Source of the DNA: Bacteroidales bacterium
GTDB taxonomy: Bacteria; Bacteroidota; Bacteroidia; Bacteroidales; UBA1715
Assembly: GCA_017642535.1 (NCBI GenBank)
Contig: JAGCOW010000095.1
Location: forward strand, 1 to 55,382
DNA: 55,382 bases
Direction of reading: 5' to 3'
The position numbers and the translations under genes are program-made. Positions 6,607 through 15,575 of the stretch are shown piece after piece. The notes below the pieces were generated by a model, which saw only the letters and a program-made list of their open reading frames with translations, did no database searches and was not told the DNA's origin. Within the stretch, counting starts at the first letter, position 1. Each line of letters starts with the position of its first letter.

Positions 6607-8079
6607 ATGAAACGTATTTTTGTAACAGCCCTTACGGCTTTCTTGGGTGCGGCTGCGGCCGTAGGCATTATGTATGCCATCAATCCTAAAACTGTTCAAT
6701 TTTCTGATTCTATTGCTCAAAATCAAGAATCCCAATTTATTCAAAAGGTATCGTACTCGGGAAATCCTTCGGCAGGCGGCATCGACTTTACCGAAGCCGC
6801 CGAGAAAGTAATGCCTACGGTTGTCCACATTGCCACAAAGACAACGGTTCGCACGAGCGCATATCCTCCAGGGTTCGACTTGTGGCGAGATTTCTTCGGC
6901 GAGGGTTGGGACGTTCCTCAAAAGGAGAACGTGCAGCAGGCAAGCGGTTCGGGCGTGATTGTACAGAAAGACGGCTACATTGTGACCAACAACCACGTGG
7001 TGAAAGGTGCCGACGAAATCACCGTAACCTTGCACGACAAACGGGAATACACGGCTACTGTCATCGGGACAGACCCGAACACCGATTTGGCACTTATCAA
7101 AATTGATGCTGACGATTTGACACCTATCAATTTCGCCAACAGCGACGACGTGAAAGTGGGCGAATGGTGCTTGGCTGTTGGTAATCCGTTCAATTTGAAC
7201 TCAACCGTTACGGCTGGTATCGTGAGTGCAAAAGGTCGTAACATCAATATTTTGAAACAAAAATATGCCATTGAGTCATTCATTCAGACCGATGCGGCAA
7301 TCAACCCCGGAAACAGTGGCGGTGCGTTGACTAACGCTGCCGGCGACCTGATTGGCATAAACACCGCAATTGCAAGTCCTACGGGCTCCTACACGGGTTA
7401 TGGATTCGCGGTTCCGTCAAACATAGTGTCGAAAGTCATCTACGATTTGAAGAAATACGGCGTAGTACAACGTGGATTCTTGGGCGTTTCCATCCGTAAT
7501 ATGGACTCAAAATTGGCGGAAGAGAAAGGTTATAAAGTAAAAGATGGTGTATATGTTGAAGCCGTTACCGACAACGGTGCAGCCGACAAGGCAGGTATCA
7601 AGAAAGGCGATGTTATTCGTACCATTGACGGCGTACAAGTAACGACTTCGGCAGAATTGCAGGAAATCATCGGCAGAAAAACTCCAGGCGACGTGATAAA
7701 AGTTGGCATTGTTCGTGATGGTCACAAAGATATGGTTTTTGATGTCCATCTGACTAACAAGGAAGGTAACGAAAGCATTATTTCCAAAGAAGACCAAGAT
7801 GTGCTTAACGTGTTGGGAATCACAATCAAAAATGCTGATTCAAAAACATTAAAGAAACTTAATTTGTCGAACGGCGTGGAAGTTGTGGAAGTTGGCGAGG
7901 GAGTCATCAGCAAGCACACAAATATGCGTAAAGGATTCATTATCACCAAAGTTGACAACGAAAACGTGAAAGATGCCGAACAATTCTCAAAAATAATGAA
8001 GGGAAAATCGGGCGGTGTGATGATTGAAGGCGTTTACACCGACGTAGCTGGCACGTTCTATTATGCATTTGGAATGTAA
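6607..8079 (+). CDS. htrA: HtrA/DegP-family periplasmic serine protease
   Basis: Envelope protease and chaperone for misfolded exported proteins, 490 aa. An N-terminal hydrophobic stretch (residues 4-24) is a signal peptide or anchor. The trypsin-like domain has all three catalytic residues: His130 in TNNHVV, Asp160 in NTDLALIKI and Ser237 in NPGNSGGAL. Two PDZ domains follow, about 285-375 and 395-485, as in DegP/DegQ. The PPGFDLWRDFF segment (87-97) is the expected LA-loop-like region. It is transcribed alone, with 85 bp to the next gene, and starts at ATG 6607. It is divergent from the nuclease-like gene over a 238-bp gap. Confidence 0.95.
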   Translation: MKRIFVTALTAFLGAAAAVGIMYAINPKTVQFSDSIAQNQESQFIQKVSYSGNPSAGGIDFTEAAEKVMPTVVHIATKTTVRTSAYPPGFDLWRDFFGEGWDVPQKENVQQASGSGVIVQKDGYIVTNNHVVKGADEITVTLHDKREYTATVIGTDPNTDLALIKIDADDLTPINFANSDDVKVGEWCLAVGNPFNLNSTVTAGIVSAKGRNINILKQKYAIESFIQTDAAINPGNSGGALTNAAGDLIGINTAIASPTGSYTGYGFAVPSNIVSKVIYDLKKYGVVQRGFLGVSIRNMDSKLAEEKGYKVKDGVYVEAVTDNGAADKAGIKKGDVIRTIDGVQVTTSAELQEIIGRKTPGDVIKVGIVRDGHKDMVFDVHLTNKEGNESIISKEDQDVLNVLGITIKNADSKTLKKLNLSNGVEVVEVGEGVISKHTNMRKGFIITKVDNENVKDAEQFSKIMKGKSGGVMIEGVYTDVAGTFYYAFGM

Positions 8080-8134
8080 TTAACGGAAGTGAAAAATAAA
8101 AAGCGGTTTTATATCGCAGGAATTGAAAAATATC

Positions 8135-8142
8135 TAATTTTG
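8135..8142 (+). promoter_or_regulatory. -7 element for the DUF1573 gene
   Basis: TAATTTTG matches TAnnTTTG and lies 22 bp before the ATG at 8165. It indicates that the gene has its own promoter rather than depending on htrA. Confidence 0.5.
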
Positions 8143-8164
8143 TAAACGATTAAAAATTAAGGCA

Positions 8165-8602
8165 ATGAAAAAAGTAGCAGTTTTTTTAAGTATGGTGTTC
8201 TGCTTTTCTATGTGCAGTTTTGGACAAGATAATAACGCAGAAAAACAAGAATCAGGCGTTGTTTTTGAAAAATTAGTCAATGACTATGGTACAATTCAAA
8301 AAGGTTCTGATGGTAAATGTGTTTTCGTTTTCACAAACACGACTGACACTCCACTTATCTTGACAAACGTGCAGGCCTCTTGTGGTTGCACAGTTCCAAG
8401 TTGGCCACGTGAGGCAATCAACCCAGGTGAATCAAACAAAATTGACGTGAAATATAACACCAATAACGTTGGTCATTTTACAAAACGTATTTCTGTATTC
8501 ACCAACAAGCAAGATACACCGATTGTTTTGACAATCACGGGAAATGTTGTTGATGCCGCTCCGCTTGAAGCAGTTCCAGAAACTCCGGCAGAAAAGAAAT
8601 AA
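8165..8602 (+). CDS. Secreted DUF1573 domain protein
   Basis: A 145-aa exported protein with signal peptide MKKVAVFLSMVFCFSMCSFG. The mature part is an immunoglobulin-like DUF1573 domain: FEKLVNDYGTIQKG, then FTNTTDTPLILTNVQASCGC, then PREAINPGESNKIDV and TKRISVFTN. The paired cysteines in SCGCT are characteristic of the family. Function is unknown; the fold is common in Bacteroidetes exported proteins. The C-terminus is Pro/Glu/Ala-rich and probably unstructured. A structured trailer and a strong terminator follow. Confidence 0.9.
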   Translation: MKKVAVFLSMVFCFSMCSFGQDNNAEKQESGVVFEKLVNDYGTIQKGSDGKCVFVFTNTTDTPLILTNVQASCGCTVPSWPREAINPGESNKIDVKYNTNNVGHFTKRISVFTNKQDTPIVLTITGNVVDAAPLEAVPETPAEKK

Positions 8603-8606
8603 AAAT

Positions 8607-8656
8607 GGTCGTTCCGACCTAAAGGGACCTGACGTAAAAGATGATTACGATCAGTG
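8607..8656 (+). other. Two hairpins in the 3' trailer of the DUF1573 gene
   Basis: GGTCG TTC CGACC (8607-8619) is a perfect 5-bp stem with a three-base loop. CTGACGT and ACGATCAG (about 8629-8656) pair with one bulged A. With the following terminator these make three successive hairpins in about 100 nt after the stop codon. This may be only a protective 3' end, or a processed 3'-derived small RNA. I see no promoter inside. Confidence 0.4.
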
Positions 8657-8667
8657 GTAGTATAGAG

Positions 8668-8710
8668 AAAGGACACTACGCCGAGAGCGTAGTGTCCTTT
8701 CTTTTTATTT
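8668..8710. terminator. Strong bidirectional intrinsic terminator
   Basis: A perfect 14-bp stem, AAAGGACACTACGC and its complement, with loop CGAGA (8682-8686), is followed by a T-rich run. It separates the DUF1573 gene from the convergent galE, whose stop is at 8724, and can serve both. Confidence 0.9.
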
Positions 8711-8723
8711 TAAATATCTATAA

Positions 8724-9746
8724 CTATAAGCCCCTTACTTGTTTTTCCCAATTCCACGCAGAGCGAAGAACTTCGTCAAGTGGTGTTGTTGCCGTCCAGC
8801 CAAGTTCTTTTTCGGCACGAGTATTATCAGCCCATACCTGTTCTGTGTCGCCAGAACGACGACCAACAATCTTATAAGGCAGATTCATGCCAGTGGCTTT
8901 CATAAAAGTTTTGACCAACTCCAACACAGAAACGCCTTGTCCCGTGCCTAAATTGAACACCTCAACCTCAGCTTTATTCTCGCCCGAAAGGAGTCGTTGC
9001 ATGGCTTTCACGTGTGCTTTTGCCAAGTCAACCACATAAATGTAGTCACGAATTGCGGATCCATCGGGCGTATTATAATCGTCACCAAATACCGACAATT
9101 CCTTACGGATACCCGCAGCTGTCTGCGTAATAAATGGCACTAAATTATTGGGTACGCCTTTGGGCAATTCACCAATTTTGGCAGACGGATGAGCTCCAAT
9201 AGGATTGAAGTAACGGAGCAAAACAGCTTTTATATCGTGATATGAAACAACCGCATCGTGAATAATGTCCTCGCACATTTGTTTTGTATTACCGTATGGC
9301 GAAGTCGCTGGTTTCCGAGGAGCAGACTCGTCAATGGGAAGTTTGTCGGGTTGACCATATACCGTACATGATGAGGAGAAAATGATATTCGGTATGTTAT
9401 TTTTTCGCATCAACGTAAGTAGTTGAATCAATCCGAAGACATTGTTTCTATAATAGTCAAGCGATTTTTCAACAGATTCGCCCACGGCCTTATACGCGGC
9501 AAAATGAATCACCGCGTCAATGTGGGGATACTTTGTCAAACAGGCCTGAAACGCTTTTTCGTCACAAATATCCAGTTGCTCAAAAACAGGGCGAACGCCT
9601 GTAATTGCTTCTATACCATCAAGCACGGTTTGTTCCGAATTTGAAAGATTGTCAACAATCACTACGTCGTAACCAGATTGTATCAGTTCCACAACCGTAT
9701 GAGAACCAATATATCCAAGACCGCCTGTAACTAATATCTTTGCCAT
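8724..9746 (-). CDS. galE: UDP-glucose 4-epimerase
   Basis: NAD-dependent epimerase that interconverts UDP-glucose and UDP-galactose, feeding the Leloir pathway and surface polysaccharide synthesis. At 340 aa it has the usual length. The NAD-binding GGLGYIG (8-14) is followed by VDNLSNS. The catalytic site has SSSCTVYG (124-131) and YxxxK with Tyr151 and Lys155. The substrate loop RYFNPIGAHPS and the C-terminal RRSGDTEQVWA are typical. It is 15 bp downstream of gldD's stop codon side on the same strand only in gene order (gldD start is upstream), so gldD-galE cotranscription is plausible. Confidence 0.96.
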   Translation of the reverse strand: MAKILVTGGLGYIGSHTVVELIQSGYDVVIVDNLSNSEQTVLDGIEAITGVRPVFEQLDICDEKAFQACLTKYPHIDAVIHFAAYKAVGESVEKSLDYYRNNVFGLIQLLTLMRKNNIPNIIFSSSCTVYGQPDKLPIDESAPRKPATSPYGNTKQMCEDIIHDAVVSYHDIKAVLLRYFNPIGAHPSAKIGELPKGVPNNLVPFITQTAAGIRKELSVFGDDYNTPDGSAIRDYIYVVDLAKAHVKAMQRLLSGENKAEVEVFNLGTGQGVSVLELVKTFMKATGMNLPYKIVGRRSGDTEQVWADNTRAEKELGWTATTPLDEVLRSAWNWEKQVRGL

Positions 9747-9761
9747 AATCTTTGTTTAAGT

Positions 9762-10349
9762 CTATTTTTGCCACTCAAACGAGCTAATCATTTCAATAAT
9801 ATCTTCACGAATAAACGTAATAACCGGGGCAAGAGAATCCTTGTTTGGCGGAACGTTAAAATATAACGCTCCACGCACAAAATTCGTCGTGCTGTCGGTT
9901 ACACAAAACTGCAAAACCGAAGCGGCATCGCCTTTTATATCAAACAGCAATCCGTGAACATTCTTCTCGTCATAGTGAAATTCCTTTGTGTTGATTGCAT
10001 CGGCACGAACCTCGTGTTTAAAAGCCAAATGATGGGCATCTTCAACCACTTCGGCCAAATTATTATGCAATTTGTGATAACTCAAGTGAACAGTGGCTTT
10101 CATCGTCGGGAAATTCACATTAATCCAATACGGTTTAGCTCCCACATCGGTATCTTTTTCTACTTTAGAATACGAAGGTATGTTAAACGAATACGGAAAA
10201 TCCGACTGCTTGAACTTCGTATAATTTCGTTCAGGCAAGTCAATACGAAAATAGCCACGTTGCTTGGGAACCTTGATTTCTCGTTCCTCACACGCTTGCA
10301 AACATCCAATAATCACCAACAAAAAAAATAGTTTTTTCACGCTTTTCAT
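9762..10349 (-). CDS. gldD: Gliding motility lipoprotein GldD-like
   Basis: A 195-aa lipoprotein. The signal sequence ends at a lipobox with ACEER. The conserved opening of the mature part, PKQRGYFRIDLPERNY, is the hallmark of GldD. In gliding Bacteroidetes GldD is needed for the type IX secretion/gliding machine; in non-gliding Bacteroidales it persists beside ssb, and its role is not settled. Flavobacterial and many Bacteroidales genomes place gldE (a CorC-type membrane protein) between ssb and gldD; it is absent here. A hairpin lies in the 44-bp gap after ssb. Confidence 0.88.
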   Translation of the reverse strand: MKSVKKLFFLLVIIGCLQACEEREIKVPKQRGYFRIDLPERNYTKFKQSDFPYSFNIPSYSKVEKDTDVGAKPYWINVNFPTMKATVHLSYHKLHNNLAEVVEDAHHLAFKHEVRADAINTKEFHYDEKNVHGLLFDIKGDAASVLQFCVTDSTTNFVRGALYFNVPPNKDSLAPVITFIREDIIEMISSFEWQK

Positions 10350-10355
10350 TTATAA

Positions 10356-10385
10356 TAATCGCATATTCCGAAGAATATGCGATTA
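10356..10385 (-). terminator. Hairpin between ssb and gldD
   Basis: A 13-bp perfect inverted repeat (TAATCGCATATTC and its complement) with loop CGAA. On the minus strand it follows the ssb stop and is followed by a weakly T-rich stretch, so it may be a partial terminator or a processing site inside an ssb-gldD-galE transcript. Confidence 0.5.
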
Positions 10386-10393
10386 TACGTTAC

Positions 10394-10852
10394 TTAAAAT
10401 GGTAAATCATTTGAAAAATCTTGTGCCGAGTACGTTTCTTGACTCTCAGCCACAACGCTTGCCGCCGTTTCGGCAGAAGCGGTCTGTTGCTCCGGCTGAT
10501 TCAACAATCCGTCACCGTCAGATTTTCTACTTAATTTACGCAATTCATCAACGACAATCTCAGTAGAATAGCGAGTCTCATTATTCTTGTCCTGATACTG
10601 TGAATAACGAATTTTGCCTTCCACATACAATTGGTCGCCTTTTTTCACATAGCTTTCGCAAAATTTAGCAGTCCGTCCCCAAACCGTCAATCTGTGCCAA
10701 TCGGTACGTTCGGGAATTTCCGTTCCGTCTTGACGTTTGAAACCACGTTCCGTAGTTGCTAAACTAAGGTGAGCTACTGGTTGGTCTTCCTTGATGTATC
10801 GCACTTCAGGGTCAGCACCAACATTTCCGATTAAAATTACTTTGTTAATCAT
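10394..10852 (-). CDS. ssb: Single-stranded DNA-binding protein
   Basis: Coats single-stranded DNA in replication and repair and recruits partner proteins through its tail. The protein is 152 aa. The OB fold spans residues 1-110, starting MINKVILIGNVGADPEVRY, with WHRLTVWG and YVEGKIRYSQYQD. A Gln/Ala/Ser-rich linker leads to the acidic tip DFSNDLPF that binds other replication proteins. Its promoter is the TATTTTTG at 10883-10890. gldD and galE lie downstream. Confidence 0.96.
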   Translation of the reverse strand: MINKVILIGNVGADPEVRYIKEDQPVAHLSLATTERGFKRQDGTEIPERTDWHRLTVWGRTAKFCESYVKKGDQLYVEGKIRYSQYQDKNNETRYSTEIVVDELRKLSRKSDGDGLLNQPEQQTASAETAASVVAESQETYSAQDFSNDLPF

Positions 10853-10882
10853 GATGTATTATTTATTGGTTAAAAATCTTTG

Positions 10883-10890
10883 CAAAAATA
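10883..10890 (-). promoter_or_regulatory. -7 element for ssb
   Basis: The minus strand reads TATTTTTG, 31 bp upstream of the ATG at 10852, with a TTG at about the -33 position (10909-10911). Confidence 0.5.
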
Positions 10891-10952
10891 GTCTTTTTTT
10901 AAGATGTGCAATCATAGAAACCTAGATTTCTCTTCGCTTTGGATGAAAAATT

Positions 10953-12392
10953 TTATTGTATCTTTTCACCTCTACACGCATCTAACTTAACAAATATAAA
11001 CAACAATATAGTAAAGCCCCACAACGATGAACCACCATAACTAAAAAATGGCAAAGGAATACCAATTACAGGCATAAGCCCAATAGTCATTCCTATATTG
11101 ATAGTAAAATGGAAAAACAATATACAAGCAACACAATATCCATATATACGGCTAAATTCTGTACGCTGCTTTTCCGCATCATGCATAATACGTATTATCA
11201 GCCACACAAACAAACCAATAATGAAAACAGAACCCAGAAAGCCCCATTCCTCCCCTATTGTACAGAAGATGAAGTCGGTACTTTGTTCTGGCACAAAATC
11301 GTTCTTCGTTTGCGTTCCGCTCAAAAATCCCTTGCCTGTCAAATCGCCCGAACCAATCGCAATTTTTGACTGAATCACATTAAATTCACTTCCTCGTGGA
11401 TCGGATTCAAGACCAAAAAGCACATTGATACGTTTTTGCTGGTGTTCCTCCAAAACATTCGTAAATACATATCCAACGGATTGCGAGACAAGAACAGATC
11501 CCAAACAAAGTCCAAACAACAATAATAATGAATATCGACGCTTTTTCTTATACACATAAACAGACGCAGGTACAAGTAAAATTGCAAAACAAAATAAAAA
11601 CACTATGATTGTCGGTATCTCAAGTTTTAAATAATAATATGTACCGATTGGCACTACAAAAACAAGTGTAACCAATAAAAGAACCCAAAAAGAAAACTTC
11701 TGTTTCTTTTGAAATCCAAACATTCCATAAAAAACCAATAACCCTACAGCAATTGACACAATAGAAATTACATCACTACCCCACACAATCGACAACGAGA
11801 AGACCAGAATCAGCCCAAATCCTATCAGTAACATGCTTAACGGCATCCCTTCGCGATAAAACACAAAGAAAAACGATAAAAAAACGAGAGCCGAACCTGC
11901 ATCGCCTTGTAACACAATCAATGCAATAGGAAGGATCATTATGATAAATACACGAAAAGCGTCAGAAAATCGTGTGATTTTTACGCCATTCTCTCCCAGA
12001 AAACGTGCAATGACAAGACTTGTCGTCAGTTTTGCAAATTCCGATGGTTGGAATCGTACCCAGCCCAAATCAACCCACGAACGAGCACCTTTAATTTCAG
12101 GAGCAAACAGATAGACCGCGACAAGTAAAACCAGAACTACTCCGTAGAAAAAATATGACAAAGAAAAATAAAGCTTGCTATCAATAATCAAGATGGAAAT
12201 AGCAATAAAAAAAGCAGCTAAAATCCATATAAATTGTTTCCCATATTTCTGACTTGTATCTAAAATGGAAGACATCGATTCGTCATACACCGCAGAGTAT
12301 ATATTTACCCAGCCAGCAATGACAAGAAACAAATAGATAAGAACTATTTGCCAATCAATTCTACGAAATATGCTAACTTCCTGTCGTTCCAT
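10953..12392 (-). CDS. rodA: Rod shape-determining protein RodA (SEDS glycosyltransferase)
   Basis: Integral membrane peptidoglycan polymerase of the SEDS family that works with PBP2 in the elongasome, using lipid II. It is 479 aa, longer than the ~370 of E. coli, with additional hydrophobic segments around residues 205-290, which is common in Bacteroidetes. Typical motifs are present: GARSWVDLGWVRFQPSEFAKL, then ILLQGD-like VLQGDAGSALV, and near the end FVPEQSTDFIF, IGMTIGLMPVIGIPLPFFSYGG. Its ATG overlaps the mrdA stop (TGATG), so the two are translationally coupled. It is the last gene of the purH-mreBCD-mrdA-rodA run. Confidence 0.95.
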   Translation of the reverse strand: MERQEVSIFRRIDWQIVLIYLFLVIAGWVNIYSAVYDESMSSILDTSQKYGKQFIWILAAFFIAISILIIDSKLYFSLSYFFYGVVLVLLVAVYLFAPEIKGARSWVDLGWVRFQPSEFAKLTTSLVIARFLGENGVKITRFSDAFRVFIIMILPIALIVLQGDAGSALVFLSFFFVFYREGMPLSMLLIGFGLILVFSLSIVWGSDVISIVSIAVGLLVFYGMFGFQKKQKFSFWVLLLVTLVFVVPIGTYYYLKLEIPTIIVFLFCFAILLVPASVYVYKKKRRYSLLLLFGLCLGSVLVSQSVGYVFTNVLEEHQQKRINVLFGLESDPRGSEFNVIQSKIAIGSGDLTGKGFLSGTQTKNDFVPEQSTDFIFCTIGEEWGFLGSVFIIGLFVWLIIRIMHDAEKQRTEFSRIYGYCVACILFFHFTINIGMTIGLMPVIGIPLPFFSYGGSSLWGFTILLFIFVKLDACRGEKIQ

Positions 12393-14242
12393 CAGTTTTT
12401 ATATGTTATGGACTTTTCAAGAACTTGTTGCTCTCTCCAAGCATTAGTAATTGTATCAGTCAAATATTTTTCTATCATCAACGTAGCCATCGGAGCAGCC
12501 AAAGTGGCTCCAAAACCACCATTTTCGACACAAACGGCAATTGCAATTTTAGGATTGTTGCGTGGAGCGAATGCCATAAACATAGAGTGGTCCTCGCCGT
12601 GCGGGTTTTGAGCGGTTCCCGTCTTTCCACAAATATCCAGACCTTTGATTGCCAACCACCATGCCGTGGCTCCCGACCCGCCGTTCACAACCTGATACAT
12701 TCCCTCGGTAACAATGTCGAAATAGTTCTTTGCTATAGGCAAATCGTGTCTCTGAATAAAGCTCTTGTCAAACACGGTGTCGTCAATCTCTTTCACAAGA
12801 TGAGGAGTGTAATAGTATCCTTTGTTTGCAATAGTTGCTGCTATGTTTGCCATTTGCAGCGGTGTTTCCGTTATTTCACCCTGACCTATCGCCAACGATA
12901 CGATAGTCAATGAATTCCAACGATTTTTTCCGTATGTCTTGTCATACGATTCCGCACGTGGAATGTTACCGCTTTTCTCGCTTGGCAAGTCAATTCCCAA
13001 CGGTTTACCCAAACCAAACGATTTGATGTACGACTGCCACGTAAGGAAACCTTCACGAGCAGAGCCAAATTTCGAAGCATCGATAATAGCACGAAATTCA
13101 TTACAATAGTAGGCATTACACGACATTTTTATCGACTCAATCAAATTGATGGGTGACACGTGATTGTGGCAACCAACGTGCAATCCGCCAGAATAATATC
13201 CCGCTTGACAACCATACATGGTATTTTGTGTCACAATTCCTTCCTGCAAACCAATCAACGCATTCACCGTCTTGAACGTTGATCCTGGAGGATATACGCC
13301 TTGTATTGGTCTGTTATAGAGCGGTTTTAGCGGGTCACGGACAAGTTTGTTATAATTTTCGCTTACCAAACGACCGACCATACTGTTAGGATCGAAGGTA
13401 GGAGAAGAAACAATGGCTAAAATCTCACCTGTTTTCGGATCTATGGCAACAATGCTTCCTTTTTTATTTTGCATCAGTTTTTCGCCATACTGCTGTAAAT
13501 CAATATCTAATGTAGTGGTGATGTTTTTCCCCAAAGTTACCGTCTTATCATATTTCCCATCTTCCAGAGAACCCTTCACACGACCTTTCACATCAACTTG
13601 ATAGTATTTTCCACCTTTCACTCCTCTTAAATACGATTCATATCGTTTTTCAATTCCGATTTTCCCAATATAGTCACCTTGTTCATAATACGGGTCTGCC
13701 GCTATCTCGTCTTTCCCGACCTCACTGATATATCCCAAAGCCAGGGCACCACAATGATAGGGATAATTTCGCACGGTACGAGTCTGCACATAGAATCCCG
13801 GGAAATTAAACAATTGTTCCTGCAAACGTGCGTATGTCTCGGCACTGATTTGCCGAATGATAGGATATGGACGATACCTGTTCTTTTGTGCCTTACGCAA
13901 TTCTGCAACGAAAATTTCTTTGCTCACATTTATAATTGACAGCAAGGCCAAAGTGTCCAAATTCTTGATTTGTCCCGTCACCACCATCAAATCGTATGCA
14001 GCTTCGTTGGCAACGATCAATTTCCCGTTTCTGTCATATATCAAACCACGAGCAGGGTGTTGCACCTCATAACGACGACTATTGTTGGTGGCATCCAATT
14101 TGTAACTATCGTCAATCACCTGAATGTAAAATAACCGACCAATGTATAAGAGTGCAACAAACACTACTATAGCATACAAAAGAAATCTTCGGTTTGTATC
14201 TTTCTTTTGGTTAGAGTCATCGATTTGGTTAGATACAGTCAT
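12392..14242 (-). CDS. mrdA: Penicillin-binding protein 2 (elongation transpeptidase)
   Basis: Class B PBP that cross-links new peptidoglycan during lateral growth; partner of RodA. It is 616 aa with one N-terminal membrane anchor (about 20-41), a dimerisation domain (about 55-215), and a transpeptidase domain. The active-site motifs are all present: STFK with Ser321 and Lys324, SCN at 374-376, and KTG at 540-542. The gene is 1 bp after mreD and overlaps rodA. Confidence 0.97.
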   Translation of the reverse strand: MTVSNQIDDSNQKKDTNRRFLLYAIVVFVALLYIGRLFYIQVIDDSYKLDATNNSRRYEVQHPARGLIYDRNGKLIVANEAAYDLMVVTGQIKNLDTLALLSIINVSKEIFVAELRKAQKNRYRPYPIIRQISAETYARLQEQLFNFPGFYVQTRTVRNYPYHCGALALGYISEVGKDEIAADPYYEQGDYIGKIGIEKRYESYLRGVKGGKYYQVDVKGRVKGSLEDGKYDKTVTLGKNITTTLDIDLQQYGEKLMQNKKGSIVAIDPKTGEILAIVSSPTFDPNSMVGRLVSENYNKLVRDPLKPLYNRPIQGVYPPGSTFKTVNALIGLQEGIVTQNTMYGCQAGYYSGGLHVGCHNHVSPINLIESIKMSCNAYYCNEFRAIIDASKFGSAREGFLTWQSYIKSFGLGKPLGIDLPSEKSGNIPRAESYDKTYGKNRWNSLTIVSLAIGQGEITETPLQMANIAATIANKGYYYTPHLVKEIDDTVFDKSFIQRHDLPIAKNYFDIVTEGMYQVVNGGSGATAWWLAIKGLDICGKTGTAQNPHGEDHSMFMAFAPRNNPKIAIAVCVENGGFGATLAAPMATLMIEKYLTDTITNAWREQQVLEKSITYKN

Positions 14243-14243
14243 A

Positions 14244-14747
14244 CTAACGTTTTATTACAAAATATTCGGTGACAATGATTACAAGCACGGTGAGAAATAC
14301 GTTAATCAACATACGTATGAACATAAATCCCATATCGTCAAACGTGAGTGTAAAACAAAAATAAAGCGTTATGTGGTGTATTGCCACGCACACCGAAGTG
14401 TATTTCAACACCCACGCAAGTCCAAAATATCGTAAAATGGGGACGTTATTCGATTCATATCCCACACGAGGAGACAACCAGGTTAAAACGGTAGGTCTTG
14501 CAAATGCCATCATTACGGTGGCACATGCGTGTACCCCCAATGAATTGATTGACAAATCAATCAGGAATCCCGAGACAAACGCCAAAAGCAACAATAACGT
14601 TGGGGGGAATGTTACTGGCAACACTAAAATAAATCCTACATATAAATAGGGAGCAATCTGACCGATAGCCGACACATTGTTGAATACCAGAATTTGCAAC
14701 AATTCAAGTACGACAAACACTATGAAATATCGAGTGATTTTTTCCAT
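14244..14747 (-). CDS. mreD: Rod shape-determining membrane protein MreD
   Basis: Small membrane protein of the elongasome, 167 aa, with about five hydrophobic segments: residues 5-25, 32-50, 52-70, 75-95 region and 140-160. MreD is poorly conserved, so the call rests on length, topology and position immediately between mreC (0 bp gap) and mrdA. The INSLGVHACATVMMAFARP segment is consistent with other Bacteroidales MreD as I remember them. Confidence 0.85.
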   Translation of the reverse strand: MEKITRYFIVFVVLELLQILVFNNVSAIGQIAPYLYVGFILVLPVTFPPTLLLLLAFVSGFLIDLSINSLGVHACATVMMAFARPTVLTWLSPRVGYESNNVPILRYFGLAWVLKYTSVCVAIHHITLYFCFTLTFDDMGFMFIRMLINVFLTVLVIIVTEYFVIKR

Positions 14748-15563
14748 TTATATGCCTGATTCTAAATTCTCTCGTTCTTTCTTAAACAAATCTTTTACCA
14801 CATACACATAGTCCAGACGCTTGAAGTCGGTTGACAAAAGCACATCGGCAGAAAAGAAATTGTCTTTCTGATAAAACGACTCCACCGTTCCAACCATAAT
14901 TCCGCTGGGGAACATGTTTGAATATGAATTTGTCACCAAAGTGTCGCCAACATTAATGATGGCGTGTAACGGAATTTCTTCCAACGTGGCAGTTTCATAA
15001 TCGCCACCATGCCACATCAAAGAGCCATAAAATCCTGAGTCCTTGAACTTCGTGCTGACTTTGAATTGCGGATTGAGCACAGTCATTATCAACGAAAAAT
15101 TTTCGGACGAACGGACAACAACGCCCACAATTCCCGACGGACAAATCACCGACATATTTTTTTGTATGCCATGTTTTCGTCCTTTGTTTATGGTAATGTA
15201 ATTTTTGACTTTGTTCGTTGAATTGTTGAGAACCACAGCCGTAATATACTCATATTGCTGATCCAAAACCTCATCAGTAACGACTTTGCTCCGAATAGTG
15301 TGGTCGTACTGCGAGAAAATCTGATTCTCGTACAATCGTCGATTTTCTTCGACGAGACGTTCATTTGCCTCGACCAGATTAAAGTAACGAGTTATTTTTT
15401 GCGTTACCGAATAAATACGACCTTGAAATGCCGTAGATACAGCTCCGAAACGACTTTTCTGCGGTTCGTTGAAATTGACAATGAAAATGAAAGAAACTAT
15501 CTGCAACAACAAAAACATAAGCAAAAAGCTATGCTTGTTTATAAAATCAAATAGTTTCTCCAT
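14748..15563 (-). CDS. mreC: Rod shape-determining protein MreC
   Basis: Bitopic periplasmic scaffold that activates PBP2-RodA, 271 aa. One membrane helix (residues 12-30) is followed by a coiled coil (about 55-85, with NERLVEENRRLYENQ) and a tandem beta-barrel region including NKGRKHGIQKNMSVICPSGI and GVVVRSSENFSLIMTVLNP. The position after mreB (12-bp gap) and directly before mreD confirms it. Confidence 0.93.
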   Translation of the reverse strand: MEKLFDFINKHSFLLMFLLLQIVSFIFIVNFNEPQKSRFGAVSTAFQGRIYSVTQKITRYFNLVEANERLVEENRRLYENQIFSQYDHTIRSKVVTDEVLDQQYEYITAVVLNNSTNKVKNYITINKGRKHGIQKNMSVICPSGIVGVVVRSSENFSLIMTVLNPQFKVSTKFKDSGFYGSLMWHGGDYETATLEEIPLHAIINVGDTLVTNSYSNMFPSGIMVGTVESFYQKDNFFSADVLLSTDFKRLDYVYVVKDLFKKERENLESGI

Positions 15564-15575
15564 CAGTATAAATCA

